NCBI GenBank assembly: GCA_030849065.1
Contig: JASAON010001640.1
Span: 1 to 64,000 of the forward strand
DNA length: 64,000 bases
Direction of reading: 5' to 3'
DNA from: Jaenimonas drosophilae
Taxonomy: Eukaryota; Euglenozoa; Kinetoplastea; Trypanosomatida; Trypanosomatidae
This document shows, piece by piece, positions 10,764-20,463 of this stretch. The notes under the pieces were generated by a model, which saw only the letters and a list, made by a program, of their open reading frames with translations, made no database searches and had not been told where the DNA came from. Within the stretch, counting starts at the first letter, position 1, and each line of letters begins with the position of its first letter. Made by a program: the position numbers and the translations under genes.

Positions 10764-12374
10764 CTACACCTTCGTCAGTGCCATGAGGGAGTTGATGGAG
10801 ATGTGAAATACCTGGCTGCTATTGGGGTTCTGCAGAATCACCGCCCTAAACTGCGGATCATTGCCAAAACCCCACAACGCACGGTTGCCCTGGGCGAGGA
10901 TGGCGTCGTGCTCACGGTACTCTAGCATGATGTCCATGAGGAGGTTGATGATTCTAGCGGTGGAGTTGTTGAGCAGGTTGGCCTCCTCCGAGCACACGGC
11001 CACGGCACTGCGGTACTCCGCAATCTCACCTACAAACTGCATCAGCACCTCCATGAGGAACTCCTTGGTGTGCTGCGTCTCAATCAGGTAAATGATGTGG
11101 TCCATGATGTGCAGCTTCATGAGCTGAACGGCGAACTGCTCATTCTGCTTGATCAAGGTCGTGAAGACGCTGAGGCCAAATTTTTGCAACACGGTCGGCT
11201 CCGTGAAGCGCATGACCGAGGCATGTACAATCCGCAGTGTGCGGGCACCCAAATCCGAGGCAAAGTCAGGACTATGTGGGCAGGTGGAGATGTTGTGCAG
11301 CAGCACCGTACCAAACTGAAGAATCAGCTCATTCTCCTGAAAGGCCTCCATGACGGCGAGGATGGTGTTCACCCCGCCGTGCCTCACCACTTCCGCGAGG
11401 CTATCATCGTCTCCTACGCTTACATTCCATAAGGCACGCAAGCAGGTGCCGGAGAGCTCATCATCTCCCGGAAAGAGCACCATGTTGGCCAAGATAACGC
11501 CAATCCCACCACACTGGGTGATGCTCTTCACCAAGGCCGGTGTGGCTGTCAGGTCGCACAGGTGCCGCGTCACTTGCCGCACCATGTCTTTGCCCTTGAA
11601 GTTCTCCAGAATGGAGATGATCCGCGAGACGTCCTTCTGCGTGAACCAGGTGGACCACACCTCATCAAAGGTGGTGCCCTGCTGCGGGAGGTGGGAGAGC
11701 TGGCCATTGACGAAGAGGTGCTTCACAATGGAAACAACGGAGAGCACGCGGTTGGTGATGCCCTCTCCATCGGTGCGCATTTGGCACTGAAGGCCCACCA
11801 GCTCACCAGCCTCGTTGAAGGCGGGGCAGCCAGCGGTACTCCCGCTGCCTTCGGACTTGAGGAAGAACAAGTCATTGCGGCAGCGGATGATCTCGGCAAA
11901 ACGCTTCTGCTCCAGCGCACCACCAAGATCCAGTGTGGCTGGGGTGTGGCTATCTTCGTGATCAAGACCCGCCGTGCCCGCGGCGGCGGTGATGGGGTGC
12001 TGAATGACCAGGAGGATATCACCCTCAACCACCGCCACCCACTCCTTCCGAATCAGCGGGATGTGCACCGGCACAACGTTGAGAATGGGCCCCTGCTCAC
12101 ATGCAATGAGGCAGTAGTCCATGTGGTCGGGGTAGGAGGCGGTGAAGGAGTACTGCTCCGGCAGCAGCTTAACATCCACCGCCCGCTTCTTGGTGCCCTC
12201 GAAGAAGGTTGCTACGATGTCATGGGTGTGGCCCTCAATCACCGAGGCGGAGGTGAGGAGGAGTGCCGGGCCCACCAACACCGCCGTGCCGTAGGTGGCG
12301 TTGGTCGTGGGCGAACGCACGCGGCACACTGACGGAACGTTGATGCGGTTGTTCGCCGTGAGAGGAGAAGCCAT
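10764..12374 (-). CDS. Trypsin-fold pseudoprotease fused to armadillo-like repeats
   Basis: This 536-residue two-part protein is of unknown function. Residues about 15-205 resemble a chymotrypsin/HtrA-like domain. GTAVLVGPALLLTSASVIEG occupies the place of the N-terminal strand and His motif, MDYCLIAC (Asp86) the Asp motif, and GSTAGCPAFNEAGELVGLQ the Ser loop. Two triad positions appear lost: the His position is Ser44 (TSAS for TAxH) and the Ser position is Ala181 (TAGCP for NSGGP). Residues about 240-536 are helical with armadillo-like features such as GGIGVILANM, CLRALWNVS and HGGVNTILAVME. It is probably a non-catalytic interaction protein. The in-frame GTG at 12383 is ignored in favour of the ATG at 12374. 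Confidence 0.8.
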   Translation of the reverse strand: MASPLTANNRINVPSVCRVRSPTTNATYGTAVLVGPALLLTSASVIEGHTHDIVATFFEGTKKRAVDVKLLPEQYSFTASYPDHMDYCLIACEQGPILNVVPVHIPLIRKEWVAVVEGDILLVIQHPITAAAGTAGLDHEDSHTPATLDLGGALEQKRFAEIIRCRNDLFFLKSEGSGSTAGCPAFNEAGELVGLQCQMRTDGEGITNRVLSVVSIVKHLFVNGQLSHLPQQGTTFDEVWSTWFTQKDVSRIISILENFKGKDMVRQVTRHLCDLTATPALVKSITQCGGIGVILANMVLFPGDDELSGTCLRALWNVSVGDDDSLAEVVRHGGVNTILAVMEAFQENELILQFGTVLLHNISTCPHSPDFASDLGARTLRIVHASVMRFTEPTVLQKFGLSVFTTLIKQNEQFAVQLMKLHIMDHIIYLIETQHTKEFLMEVLMQFVGEIAEYRSAVAVCSEEANLLNNSTARIINLLMDIMLEYREHDAILAQGNRALWGFGNDPQFRAVILQNPNSSQVFHISINSLMALTKV

Positions 12375-12601
12375 CGCTTCCACTACACAACACCTACGAA
12401 AAAAACAACAACAACAACAACACTCACACGCAATTCAGCTACACACAACATAAGAAACAAGAGAAGAAAGAAAAAACAACAACAACATATGAGATGAGTA
12501 CCACGCATGCATACCACAGCTGTGTAAATGTGGAGGGGTCTCACGAACCCCAACCACGTCGGGCAGTCAACCTACTCGTACACCTGCACACTCGCCAAGG
12601 C

Positions 12602-14719
12602 CTACAGCTCCCCAAAGGTGAAGGAGCGGCGGCACTTGAAGCAAAAGGCAGCCTTTTTGTTCCGCGGGCCCTCCGTCTCGGGGCAGCACGAGGCCAGTTC
12701 GCTGCCACACGTGCTACACAACCCACGATGCTGAGGTGGACGCGGTGAGCTGAGCGAGCGAGGCCACTGTGGCCGTTGCGCCGCGTACGTCGTTGCATCT
12801 CGCGGGGTTGGTGCGGGGGAGGGCGTGAAGGAGCTCGACGTGATGGGACTGGGGCGGATGGACGCGGCGCGCGCGCTTGACCGCGCTGCGTCGAGGGAGG
12901 CCCGCATCGAGGTCTTCTCCTCTTCCGCACGTTGGAGCGACGCCTGCAGCTCCTGCACCACCGCACGGGCTTGCTGAAAGTGCTGCTGAAACTGGGTCAT
13001 CTCAGCCACCTTCTTGTCGCTGGCAGCACGTTGGGCGGAACTCTCCTGAAGCTGTGCCGCCTGCTTCTTCACCACCGCCATCAACTCCTTCATTTGGCCC
13101 AAGAGCATAGAGGCTTGCACAATGGCACGGTGAAGGGCCTCTCCATCCCGCACCGGCGCGAGGTCCTTCTTGGTTGACCACGATGCCAGAAACAACTCCG
13201 CCTGCTTGCGATGCTCCGCTGACATCATCTCCGTCACTTGGCCGCGAATACACTGCCGAAGTGCATCCACGAGCTTGCGAAGAGCAGCCACCATGGAGCT
13301 GGAAAAGGCAGATCCATCTCCACGCGGGCCCAATGGTATGCGGCTCACAACGTAGGGAGGCTCCACGTGGTCGTTCATTTGATAGCGTCGACCCCCCTCG
13401 ACGGCCTTCCACACTTGACGGCGTACCAACGTGTTGGTGTTGTGATGGGCGGCCCACAACACCCAATAGCGCCGCAACAGTGCCTTGTGCCGCTCCATGG
13501 CCTGGTGGGTGATCCAAGCCAAGCCGGGCCTCGACCACTGCACCACGCGCGGGGCAGCGACGGCGACGGTGACGGTTTGTGTGTGTTGCGCGCGCTTTTC
13601 CACCTTGGGTGATTGTGGGGGCTCCACCACCACCACCACGGGAGGGGGAGGGATAGGGTCCACGGAGAAGAGCTGCACGCGAGAGATGGACGTGTTATTG
13701 GTGGGTGCGCCAACACGTTGCACACCCACATCGATACCTGGTTGATGTTGTTGTATTGGTGGTGGCGGAGGAGCCACGAGGGGAGGAGGAGAAGCATCCT
13801 CCATCGTAACAGCGGTTGGTTCATCCACCTCTGCCTCTGTTGGTGGAGGCCCGTTGAATCTCAACGTGAGCCGATCCAGCATCTCCTGCTCCCTGCCTTG
13901 GTATTTGCTCAGCAACTCATCTATCATATCCACCTTATCTGGTTCATGACGCTGCAGCAGCTCCATCATGTGCGTACGATAATAATCTGTAGCTGGAGTG
14001 AGGTCAGATGAGGTCGTGTGGCCCTCCTCCTCACTCGCAGCCGCCACGACGGCATCCCCATCCACTGCCGCTTCCTCACTCCGGTCCACCTCCTCCGACG
14101 GTGCCGCCGCTGAAGAAGACACCAACGCAATCGGTGATGCCATGGAGTCAGCCTCGCCGTCCATGGACGTGGTGGTGCGGTTGACCTCCACTGGAGAAGC
14201 AAGTGGCTCCGGGCCGTACTTCTTGATGAGTTGTTGCATCACGGCCTCTTCTTTTCCACGGAACTTTCGCAGCGTGCCCTCCACCAATCGAACCTTGTCT
14301 GGGTCATAGTGGGCGTACATGGATGTCAGCCGCTCCACGTAGCTCTGCGGCAGAGGTGGTGGTGCGGGGAAGGAGTTGGTGAGGCCGCGTGGCGACGGTT
14401 GAGATGATACCTCTGACACCTCCGTCGTGGCTGGACGCGGTGAGAGGTTCATCTCCTCACTGCTTGAATATGGTGGTTCTGGGCCGTACTTCTCGACGAG
14501 CTTCTGAATGACGGCTTCCTCCCGACCACGGTACTTGCGAAGGGTGCCCGAGACGGTGTGGGCCTTCGCTGGGTCGTAGGCCATGTAGATGCGCACAAGA
14601 CGGTTGTGAAAGCTGTGAATGCCTCCCTCGGTGGTTGGTGAGACGGCGGGCAGTGCACCGTCATCATTCTCCGCCCCTTCGCGGGGTGAGAGGCTTGGGG
14701 AGGGAGTGCAATCACTCAT
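12602..14719 (-). CDS. Three-repeat protein with coiled coil and C-terminal C4 motif
   Basis: This 705-residue protein is of unknown function. It has three copies of a motif of about 46 residues, at about 37-82, 127-172 and 247-293, with consensus Y..yDP.Kv..v...LrkyrGrEe.v...L..kYGPEP. The third copy is the most divergent, ending FNGPPP. Charged and Ser/Pro-rich linkers separate them. A helical coiled-coil stretch follows at about 530-630 (MKELMAVVKKQAAQL and later). The C-terminus carries CSTC, then 21 residues, then CFKC, a likely zinc-binding knuckle pair. DP.K...G.E..L..KYGPEP motifs recur in other kinetoplastid hypothetical proteins (recollection, not searched). The open frame begins with GTG at 14725; the ATG at 14719 is used. 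Confidence 0.8.
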   Translation of the reverse strand: MSDCTPSPSLSPREGAENDDGALPAVSPTTEGGIHSFHNRLVRIYMAYDPAKAHTVSGTLRKYRGREEAVIQKLVEKYGPEPPYSSSEEMNLSPRPATTEVSEVSSQPSPRGLTNSFPAPPPLPQSYVERLTSMYAHYDPDKVRLVEGTLRKFRGKEEAVMQQLIKKYGPEPLASPVEVNRTTTSMDGEADSMASPIALVSSSAAAPSEEVDRSEEAAVDGDAVVAAASEEEGHTTSSDLTPATDYYRTHMMELLQRHEPDKVDMIDELLSKYQGREQEMLDRLTLRFNGPPPTEAEVDEPTAVTMEDASPPPLVAPPPPPIQQHQPGIDVGVQRVGAPTNNTSISRVQLFSVDPIPPPPVVVVVEPPQSPKVEKRAQHTQTVTVAVAAPRVVQWSRPGLAWITHQAMERHKALLRRYWVLWAAHHNTNTLVRRQVWKAVEGGRRYQMNDHVEPPYVVSRIPLGPRGDGSAFSSSMVAALRKLVDALRQCIRGQVTEMMSAEHRKQAELFLASWSTKKDLAPVRDGEALHRAIVQASMLLGQMKELMAVVKKQAAQLQESSAQRAASDKKVAEMTQFQQHFQQARAVVQELQASLQRAEEEKTSMRASLDAARSSARAASIRPSPITSSSFTPSPAPTPRDATTYAAQRPQWPRSLSSPRPPQHRGLCSTCGSELASCCPETEGPRNKKAAFCFKCRRSFTFGEL

Positions 14720-15008
14720 ACACACGGACGGGGGGATGATATGAAAGGAAGAGGCGTGGCTCCAGCCAACGCTTGGGTCATCCAGCTCACGCCGGGGCTG
14801 TTATTGTTGTGTCCAAGAAGAGAGAAGGAGAGGGAGAGAGAGAGAGAGGTGGCGTTTGGCTGATGAATATGAAGTGCGTTGTTGCCACGGACTGGGGGAG
14901 GAGGTACGCAACAGGCTAGATGCAGCAGCACATGAGATCTCTATGATGACAACAAGGAGTTGCGTATAGCGGCACACTTACGCGTGTTGTCGCGTGTGTG
15001 GCACCACC

Positions 15009-15461
15009 TCAGTAGATCCCAACACTGTGAATGGATTGAGAGGCACGTTCAACGCGGCGGATGAGCTCCGCATCGCCGCCCTCAAACAACTCCCGACGCT
15101 CGAGCTGTTCTGTTGCCCTTTGGGCGAAGGCACAGCCATCCAGCGATGCACGTTCCCAGGGCTTGCAAAAGACTGTCTCAAGCCTGGTTCCTCGTGCACG
15201 TTGAATAGGATGGCAGGTTGGCGAGGCCTTCTGGCATGGATCATCGTCATCCTGCATCAACTGATGGCAGCGTGGGCAGGTGGTGAGTGGGCGCTGCTCC
15301 ATCTGCGAGTAGCTCCACCTGCCGTACATGCTCGTCACTCGAAGGCTCACGATGCGCTGAAAATCCGTCATTTCATCGCACGAGATCCGTGTTCTCTCCA
15401 TGATCTCATCGCAACAGAGGTGCACATCGCCTGGAGCAGGAGACGCACTACACATCGCCAT
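15009..15461 (-). CDS. Small hypothetical protein with Cys pairs
   Basis: This 150-residue ORF has a balanced, gene-like amino acid and codon composition and the same orientation as its neighbours. It contains HLCCDE, CPRCHQ and further Cys at TCHP, FCKP and DGCA, so metal binding is possible. The C-terminal third is a charged helix (ATEQLERRELFEGGDAELIRRVE). No family was recognised. An overlapping plus-strand frame (14994-15557) is longer but has a less protein-like composition and the wrong orientation for this cluster. Confidence 0.55.
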   Translation of the reverse strand: MAMCSASPAPGDVHLCCDEIMERTRISCDEMTDFQRIVSLRVTSMYGRWSYSQMEQRPLTTCPRCHQLMQDDDDPCQKASPTCHPIQRARGTRLETVFCKPWERASLDGCAFAQRATEQLERRELFEGGDAELIRRVERASQSIHSVGIY

Positions 15462-16472
15462 GACAATAAATCAACGCACAACCGCAACTATATGGGCAGC
15501 ACAAACAGCGTGAACGCCTACCATGCGAGAGATGGTGAAGGAGAAACAACAAGATGATGATGATGATTGCACGTGCAACATACAAAAAGAGAAGGTGATG
15601 TGTGCAGTGCCACCCACCTATTTTCACACCCATGCATCATTGATCCATCTACATCCCGGAGGCAAACCTCCCCCGGAGTGCGCGTTCGCCATTTTCATTG
15701 TTTGTTTGTGTTGTTGCCGTTATCGTCACCACCGCCCAACCTCTCTCACAGATGTGCGGCTGGCGTTATGCGCAGTTCTGCCATCTCTGACCGCCAGCAA
15801 ACCCCCCTTTCATAAAAAGGCGCGAAGGTGCTCACAACGCACAGATTGCCAGAGATCAATAGAGGAAACAAGGAAAGAAGGGAGAGCCTGCCTCGGCAAC
15901 AGAGGAGCCGGGTTTGCGTCCGTGTCATGCGTGAAGACGCGTGTCATTGACGAAATAGAATAAAAAACAGTTCAGCACACACACACACACAAAAGAGGAA
16001 ATCAGATCAGATTTGGAAGCACAGGCCTCACATACATGGTCGGGCGAAGTATAGATGGCGGCCGTAGGGGAGGACGCATCGCCACCATGACGACGTGTGA
16101 GCTGGTGTTCCAGTGAAGCGTGAGAGAACCAGAAAAGAAAAACAAAATGAGGGTGAATTCCGTAGTGGACGGCAGTCATCGTCAAAGGAGAGGTTTGGAA
16201 CACTGCAGAGAAAGAAGAGGATGGAGCTTCACACCCAAACTCCATCTTCTACGCCACACTGCCATTCAAACCCACAGCAGTCGAAGTACTGCAGCATGAG
16301 GCTATTGTGTGTTTCTTCCTTGGAATGGGGGTCTCTCTCCCATCGTGCAACAGACAACAGCTGCTTCTCATCTGTAGTGAAAAAAATCCATCAACAGAAA
16401 TGAACGTTGTGCCACAACGCCAAATAACGCCCCGTCGAGCATGGCTGACGAACACACACACACACACATGCT
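15462..16472. other. Intergenic region, about 1 kb
   Basis: It holds short simple repeats, including a CA run at 16452-16468 adjoining the CFAP36-like stop codon and another near 15975-15990. Short frames on both strands have no recognisable features. Confidence 0.5.
16452..16468. repeat. CA dinucleotide microsatellite
   Basis: About eight CA units end 5 nt from the stop codon of the minus-strand gene ending at 16473, in the proximal 3' UTR. Confidence 0.7.
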
Positions 16473-17879
16473 TTACTTACGTGCCTCACCGAGGATATCT
16501 TCACGAAGACGGCGGGCGATATCCACGGTCAGCTGCTTCTCATCCGAGAGCTGCCCAGCTCCGCTAGTAGTGCTGGGGGCGTTCTTCTGGACGTACTCCG
16601 TGAGCTCCTGTTGGCGGTTGACTTTGTTCTGCGCCAGAATCTTGGCGCGCTGCTCGCGCATGTGCTTCGCCATTTGGTCAAGCTCCTCCTTGGTTGGCTC
16701 GCGGGCAACCGCGGCACCGCCAGCGGGGGCAGCGGCGGCCTTCGCCTGCGTGGGCACCGCCTGGGCCTCACGCACCTGTGCCTGCAGCGTGCTCAAACTG
16801 GGCTGCTGAATGGGCGGCAGCGCACCAAGACCCAGCATCTTGCGTGGCGCGGGGGCGGCAGGCGGTGCGGGTGCTGGCGCGGGAGCCGGCACAGAGGTTG
16901 GGGCGATGGATTGGGGGATGGCCAACACCGGCGGAGGAAGAGGCTGCTGGGGAGCTGGAGGAGGTGCTGGAGCTGGCGCAGGAGCGGGGGCCGGCACAGG
17001 AACGGGAGCGGGCGCGGGAGCCGAGATGGCGGCCGCTGCGGGAGGTGCGGTGCAATGCATCTCCGCCTCCATGTTGCGGCGCACATTTGCCTCGCGCGCG
17101 GCGAGGGCTTGCTCCTCCAGTGAGCGAATATTCTGCTCCTTTTGTGCCTCGATGACGGCCTGGCCGGCGAGGATCTTCTGCGCTTCGGCAGGATTGGTGG
17201 CGGCGACGATGGCCGCGTCCTTCGCCATCTGCTCCTTGACTGCCTCCGCCGCCTCCTTCTGCGCCTGGACGGAGAGCGCCAGTGCCTCCTGCAGCTGAGC
17301 ATCTTCCAGCTCCATCTTCTTGTTGGATGAGCTCTGGTCCTGTAGGGAGGCCTCAATGGCACGGCGGAGGGCCTCCTCCTCGTCCATCTCCCCATTCGCC
17401 GCCATGGCGCGGTTGTTGGCTGAGTAGTTGATCTGCCCGCGCGGCACGGGCTCCAGAGAAGCGACGGAGATGGGGATGCCCCGCGCCTTGAGCGCTTCAC
17501 CCGCTAAGATGTCCAGCTCGATGTTGCGCTTCACCATCATCCGATAAAAGGATTGAAAGTCATCGGCAGCAAAGATGAATGTCATGAGACGCTGGGTGGC
17601 CGCATTCTCGGGACAGTTCTTCGTGGCCAAGGAGTACTTGATGGCCGTCAGTGCCTCCTTGTGCTCGACGCCAAGCTCATTGACGAAGTTGGTGAGGAGA
17701 TCATCCACCAGGGTGCAGAACTTACGGTGGAGGACGGTGTATTCCAACTTCATCTCCTCGTCATTGTCGAAGCAGAAGCAGTTTTCGTCAATAAAGTTGT
17801 TCACGGGAGTTCTCCAAATGGGAGATCGCGAAAACTGCACGATGATCTCCGTCACCCAATTACCTTCAGCCGCTGGCAT
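16473..17879 (-). CDS. CFAP36-like BART-domain protein with two ubiquitin-interacting motifs
   Basis: This is a 468-residue protein. Residues about 8-125 match the BART-like domain of CFAP36/CCDC104 and the ARL2-binding protein: FIDENCFCFDNDEEMKLEYT, then LVDDLLTNFVNELGV. Such domains bind ARL-family GTPases at the cilium. Two UIM-like helices follow, DEEEALRRAIEASLQ (about 166-180) and LEDAQLQEALALSVQ (about 191-205), both with the invariant Ala-x3-Ser core. An Ala/Gln/Glu-rich coiled coil and a long Pro/Ala linker come next. A C-terminal helix (MAKHMREQRAKILAQ) resembles the QRxKL helix at the end of animal CFAP36. A flagellar role is inferred by family. The ATG at 17879 begins directly before the domain. 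Confidence 0.85.
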   Translation of the reverse strand: MPAAEGNWVTEIIVQFSRSPIWRTPVNNFIDENCFCFDNDEEMKLEYTVLHRKFCTLVDDLLTNFVNELGVEHKEALTAIKYSLATKNCPENAATQRLMTFIFAADDFQSFYRMMVKRNIELDILAGEALKARGIPISVASLEPVPRGQINYSANNRAMAANGEMDEEEALRRAIEASLQDQSSSNKKMELEDAQLQEALALSVQAQKEAAEAVKEQMAKDAAIVAATNPAEAQKILAGQAVIEAQKEQNIRSLEEQALAAREANVRRNMEAEMHCTAPPAAAAISAPAPAPVPVPAPAPAPAPAPPPAPQQPLPPPVLAIPQSIAPTSVPAPAPAPAPPAAPAPRKMLGLGALPPIQQPSLSTLQAQVREAQAVPTQAKAAAAPAGGAAVAREPTKEELDQMAKHMREQRAKILAQNKVNRQQELTEYVQKNAPSTTSGAGQLSDEKQLTVDIARRLREDILGEARK

Positions 17880-18255
17880 GATGAGATGAATGAATGGATG
17901 GATGGATAAGCAAGAGTATCTCTAAATGGGCGATGAACAAGAAGGTGATGATGATGAAGTGAAAGTCCTCAACCAAAAACGGCCAAACGTGCACGCGGAG
18001 CTCTTTGTTTGGTGTGTCTGTGCTCTGAGGGGGATAAGTGTTCGCGCGATTCTGTCACGCTTGCAAATGCTTGCTTGTGTTGTTGGTCAAGTGAAGAAGA
18101 GGGTTGATGAAGAGCATGGAGGAGTACAGCTTCTACATTGGGTGTTGTGTGAACATGCAAATAAATGAAAAAAAGTGAACTTAGTGTGTGTCGCTCTCTC
18201 ATGTGCGGGATGAGCAATGCTGGGAGCCTACGCACTCCAGGCACACGTTGGGTGC
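17880..18255. other. Short intergenic region
   Basis: About 0.38 kb with no recognised element. The plus strand is GA-rich next to the CFAP36-like start, so its complement could provide a pyrimidine tract. Confidence 0.4.
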
Positions 18256-20463
18256 TTAAGCTACCGAGCGTGCCATCACCGCCATGGCGCGCTCTTCCAG
18301 GGTACTGACGTTGTTGGATGCCTCAATCCAGAAGGGCGAGCTGGAGTTGGTGATGAGGTCAGAGAGTGAGGCTTCACAGTGGCTGCATGCCTCGCTTGAC
18401 CGTAGGTTGGTTTGTTGTCCGCAGTGTGGGCAATCAATGCCGTCACACCGCAGTGTTGGCAGTAGTCGGGAGGTACCACACTCCACACAGGACTCCGACC
18501 TCGTTCGGTTGAAGATCCCACACGTTCGGCACTCCCAGCGACTTGGGAAACTCAGAACCGAACCTCCACGTTCCGTTTTGCACAGTGGGCATCGTGTCAT
18601 CACTGGGTAGTCCCCGCCCGAAGATACAGGTGTGTTGCAGAGCTCACAGGACCAGATTTCTTCACCGAGGTTGAAGGGGCGTGGGGCCTTGCAAACCCCA
18701 CAACGGAGTCTTGCTCGGTCCTGCTCATCGGCCCCACACATGCGGCAGGTCCACGTGTCCAGAAAGTGTGTGCGACAGCGGTGGCAGCCTTTACGGGTAG
18801 CAAGGTTGGGAATCAGGCAAACAGGGCAGGCAGCCGTCGCGGGGGGCGTCGGGCGGGCACCACCACAGGTGCTGCACACCTGCACATCATTGGGCATCTG
18901 CGCGCCATCACACGCTTCACAGATCCACGAGTGTTCATGCGCACCTCCACACATGCCACAGAAGCTAATCTGTGCTCCGTTGGTCGCACCGCAACCGCAG
19001 CACGTCCACGGCGTTCGCGGGCGGGTCTGGCCACAACCGAGGCATGCCGCACGGATCGCCCGATTGCTACTGCAACAGTGCGTGCACAGCCAATATCCCT
19101 GAGGCAGCTCACGTGCATGACCGCAACACTCCAACTTCATCACGTCTTGTGGTTTTTGGCAATAGGGGCACCGCCAGGAGCCAGGTGCTGCCTCTCCCAT
19201 CTCTTCTTTTCCAGCAGCGAGATGCCTGGGTTTCAGGCAAATGTCGCAGAAACCGGCGTTGCGTCGTTGAAGGACATTGCACGCGGCACACCACCATGGT
19301 CCAAACAGGGAGTTGTCAGCCCCAGCAACAACACTGGATGTTGGTGATCCTTGAGAGGTGCCCGTTGCACAGGATCCTATGCCATCACCACCGGACACCT
19401 CATGTGTTGTTGCAGGAGGTGCTGATTGGGTGAAGGCAGGCTTTTCGCCCAACCAACACAGGCATGTCTCGCAGATCTCCGAGCGTGCGTCATTCCGACT
19501 GGAACACTGTGGGCAACACCGTGTTGCCGTCAAAGAACCCGATGATGGACGCACGACACCACAGCCGTGGCACGTGAGTGTGAAGATGCTGGTTTGGCTC
19601 GAAGAATTGCAGCTTGTGCAGGACCATCCAGCAGGCCGTTGCGTGAGGCACGTGGCGCACTGTGTGGAGGCCCGTGAGTTCATGGTGGTGCAGCGCACGC
19701 AGGCCCACTCTGACACCCCAGAAAAGGGTGTGTGGCATCGCTGGCAAAAGAATCGATGTCGGGCATCCACGTCTGCGCCTTCTTTCTTGGAATCGGTACC
19801 ACGCACATTGGCATGTGCGCATGCTTGGCAGATCCACATCTCGGGCATCACAGTGATGGGCCGCGCGGGAGCCAAGGAATGACGAAGTGAAGCGGAGTGA
19901 GGGGCGGCACACTGATGGCACGTTGCACAATTGATGGAATTGTGAGATTGGCACTTCATGCAGATCCACTCCACCGGTGTCCATGCATTGTTTTCTTGAG
20001 GTTGTTGGGGTTGGTTTGTGCGTTGCACACGGGCAAAGACCTCCCACGTCTTCCTACAGGCAGCCACAGCCTCGTCATCATTGATGTGTAGCGGTGCGGG
20101 GGACGGTGACGCGTTTCGTGGCGGGATCTTTGGGGATGCTGCTGGAGGTGCATGGCGAGGCACCTCCGTCGCAGGAGGGGCCAACGTGGGCTCAGCCTTC
20201 ACCACGGAGAAATTGGATCGTCGTTTGCGCGGGCTGCTTCCTTGGACCAACTGCTCAAGCAAGGCGTCTTCGTCTTCCTCATCCTCCACGAGTGGTTCAT
20301 GAACAGCAGCAAAGCGTTCTTGAGTTGGTCGAACACCGCAACGCGCGGCAACGGTGAATGAGACCCATCGCGTGCTTTCACGAAGCGGGATGTGGTGACG
20401 TGGAACATGATAGAGGCACCTCCGCCACATGCATCCCCGTACAGCAACAGCAACAGGCAACAT
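18256..20463 (-). CDS. Zinc-finger array protein, about 15 C4 (RanBP2-like) modules, predicted mitochondrial
   Basis: This 735-residue protein consists mainly of about 15 modules of the form W-x-C-x2-C-x(9-25)-C-x2-C, for example WICMKCQ, WACVRCT, WTCCGCG, WICEACD and WECRTCG. One module has degenerated to CCGH. RanBP2-type fingers bind single-stranded RNA or proteins. The N-terminus chosen here (LPVAVAVRGCMWRRCLYHVP) is hydrophobic and basic without acids, like a mitochondrial presequence. The frame is open to 20787, but that extension overlaps the next gene's 3' end. CAAG and GTAG acceptor-like sites lie between a T/C tract and this ATG (20463); an alternative Met is at 20505. RanBP2-finger proteins occur among kinetoplast mRNA-processing factors, so a similar role is inferred, not shown. 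Confidence 0.85.
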   Translation of the reverse strand: MLPVAVAVRGCMWRRCLYHVPRHHIPLRESTRWVSFTVAARCGVRPTQERFAAVHEPLVEDEEDEDALLEQLVQGSSPRKRRSNFSVVKAEPTLAPPATEVPRHAPPAASPKIPPRNASPSPAPLHINDDEAVAACRKTWEVFARVQRTNQPQQPQENNAWTPVEWICMKCQSHNSINCATCHQCAAPHSASLRHSLAPARPITVMPEMWICQACAHANVRGTDSKKEGADVDARHRFFCQRCHTPFSGVSEWACVRCTTMNSRASTQCATCLTQRPAGWSCTSCNSSSQTSIFTLTCHGCGVVRPSSGSLTATRCCPQCSSRNDARSEICETCLCWLGEKPAFTQSAPPATTHEVSGGDGIGSCATGTSQGSPTSSVVAGADNSLFGPWWCAACNVLQRRNAGFCDICLKPRHLAAGKEEMGEAAPGSWRCPYCQKPQDVMKLECCGHARELPQGYWLCTHCCSSNRAIRAACLGCGQTRPRTPWTCCGCGATNGAQISFCGMCGGAHEHSWICEACDGAQMPNDVQVCSTCGGARPTPPATAACPVCLIPNLATRKGCHRCRTHFLDTWTCRMCGADEQDRARLRCGVCKAPRPFNLGEEIWSCELCNTPVSSGGDYPVMTRCPLCKTERGGSVLSFPSRWECRTCGIFNRTRSESCVECGTSRLLPTLRCDGIDCPHCGQQTNLRSSEACSHCEASLSDLITNSSSPFWIEASNNVSTLEERAMAVMARSVA

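Noticed and set aside
14994..15557. 187-codon plus-strand frame
   Set aside because: It overlaps the minus-strand 150-residue ORF, runs against the cluster and has no recognisable features.
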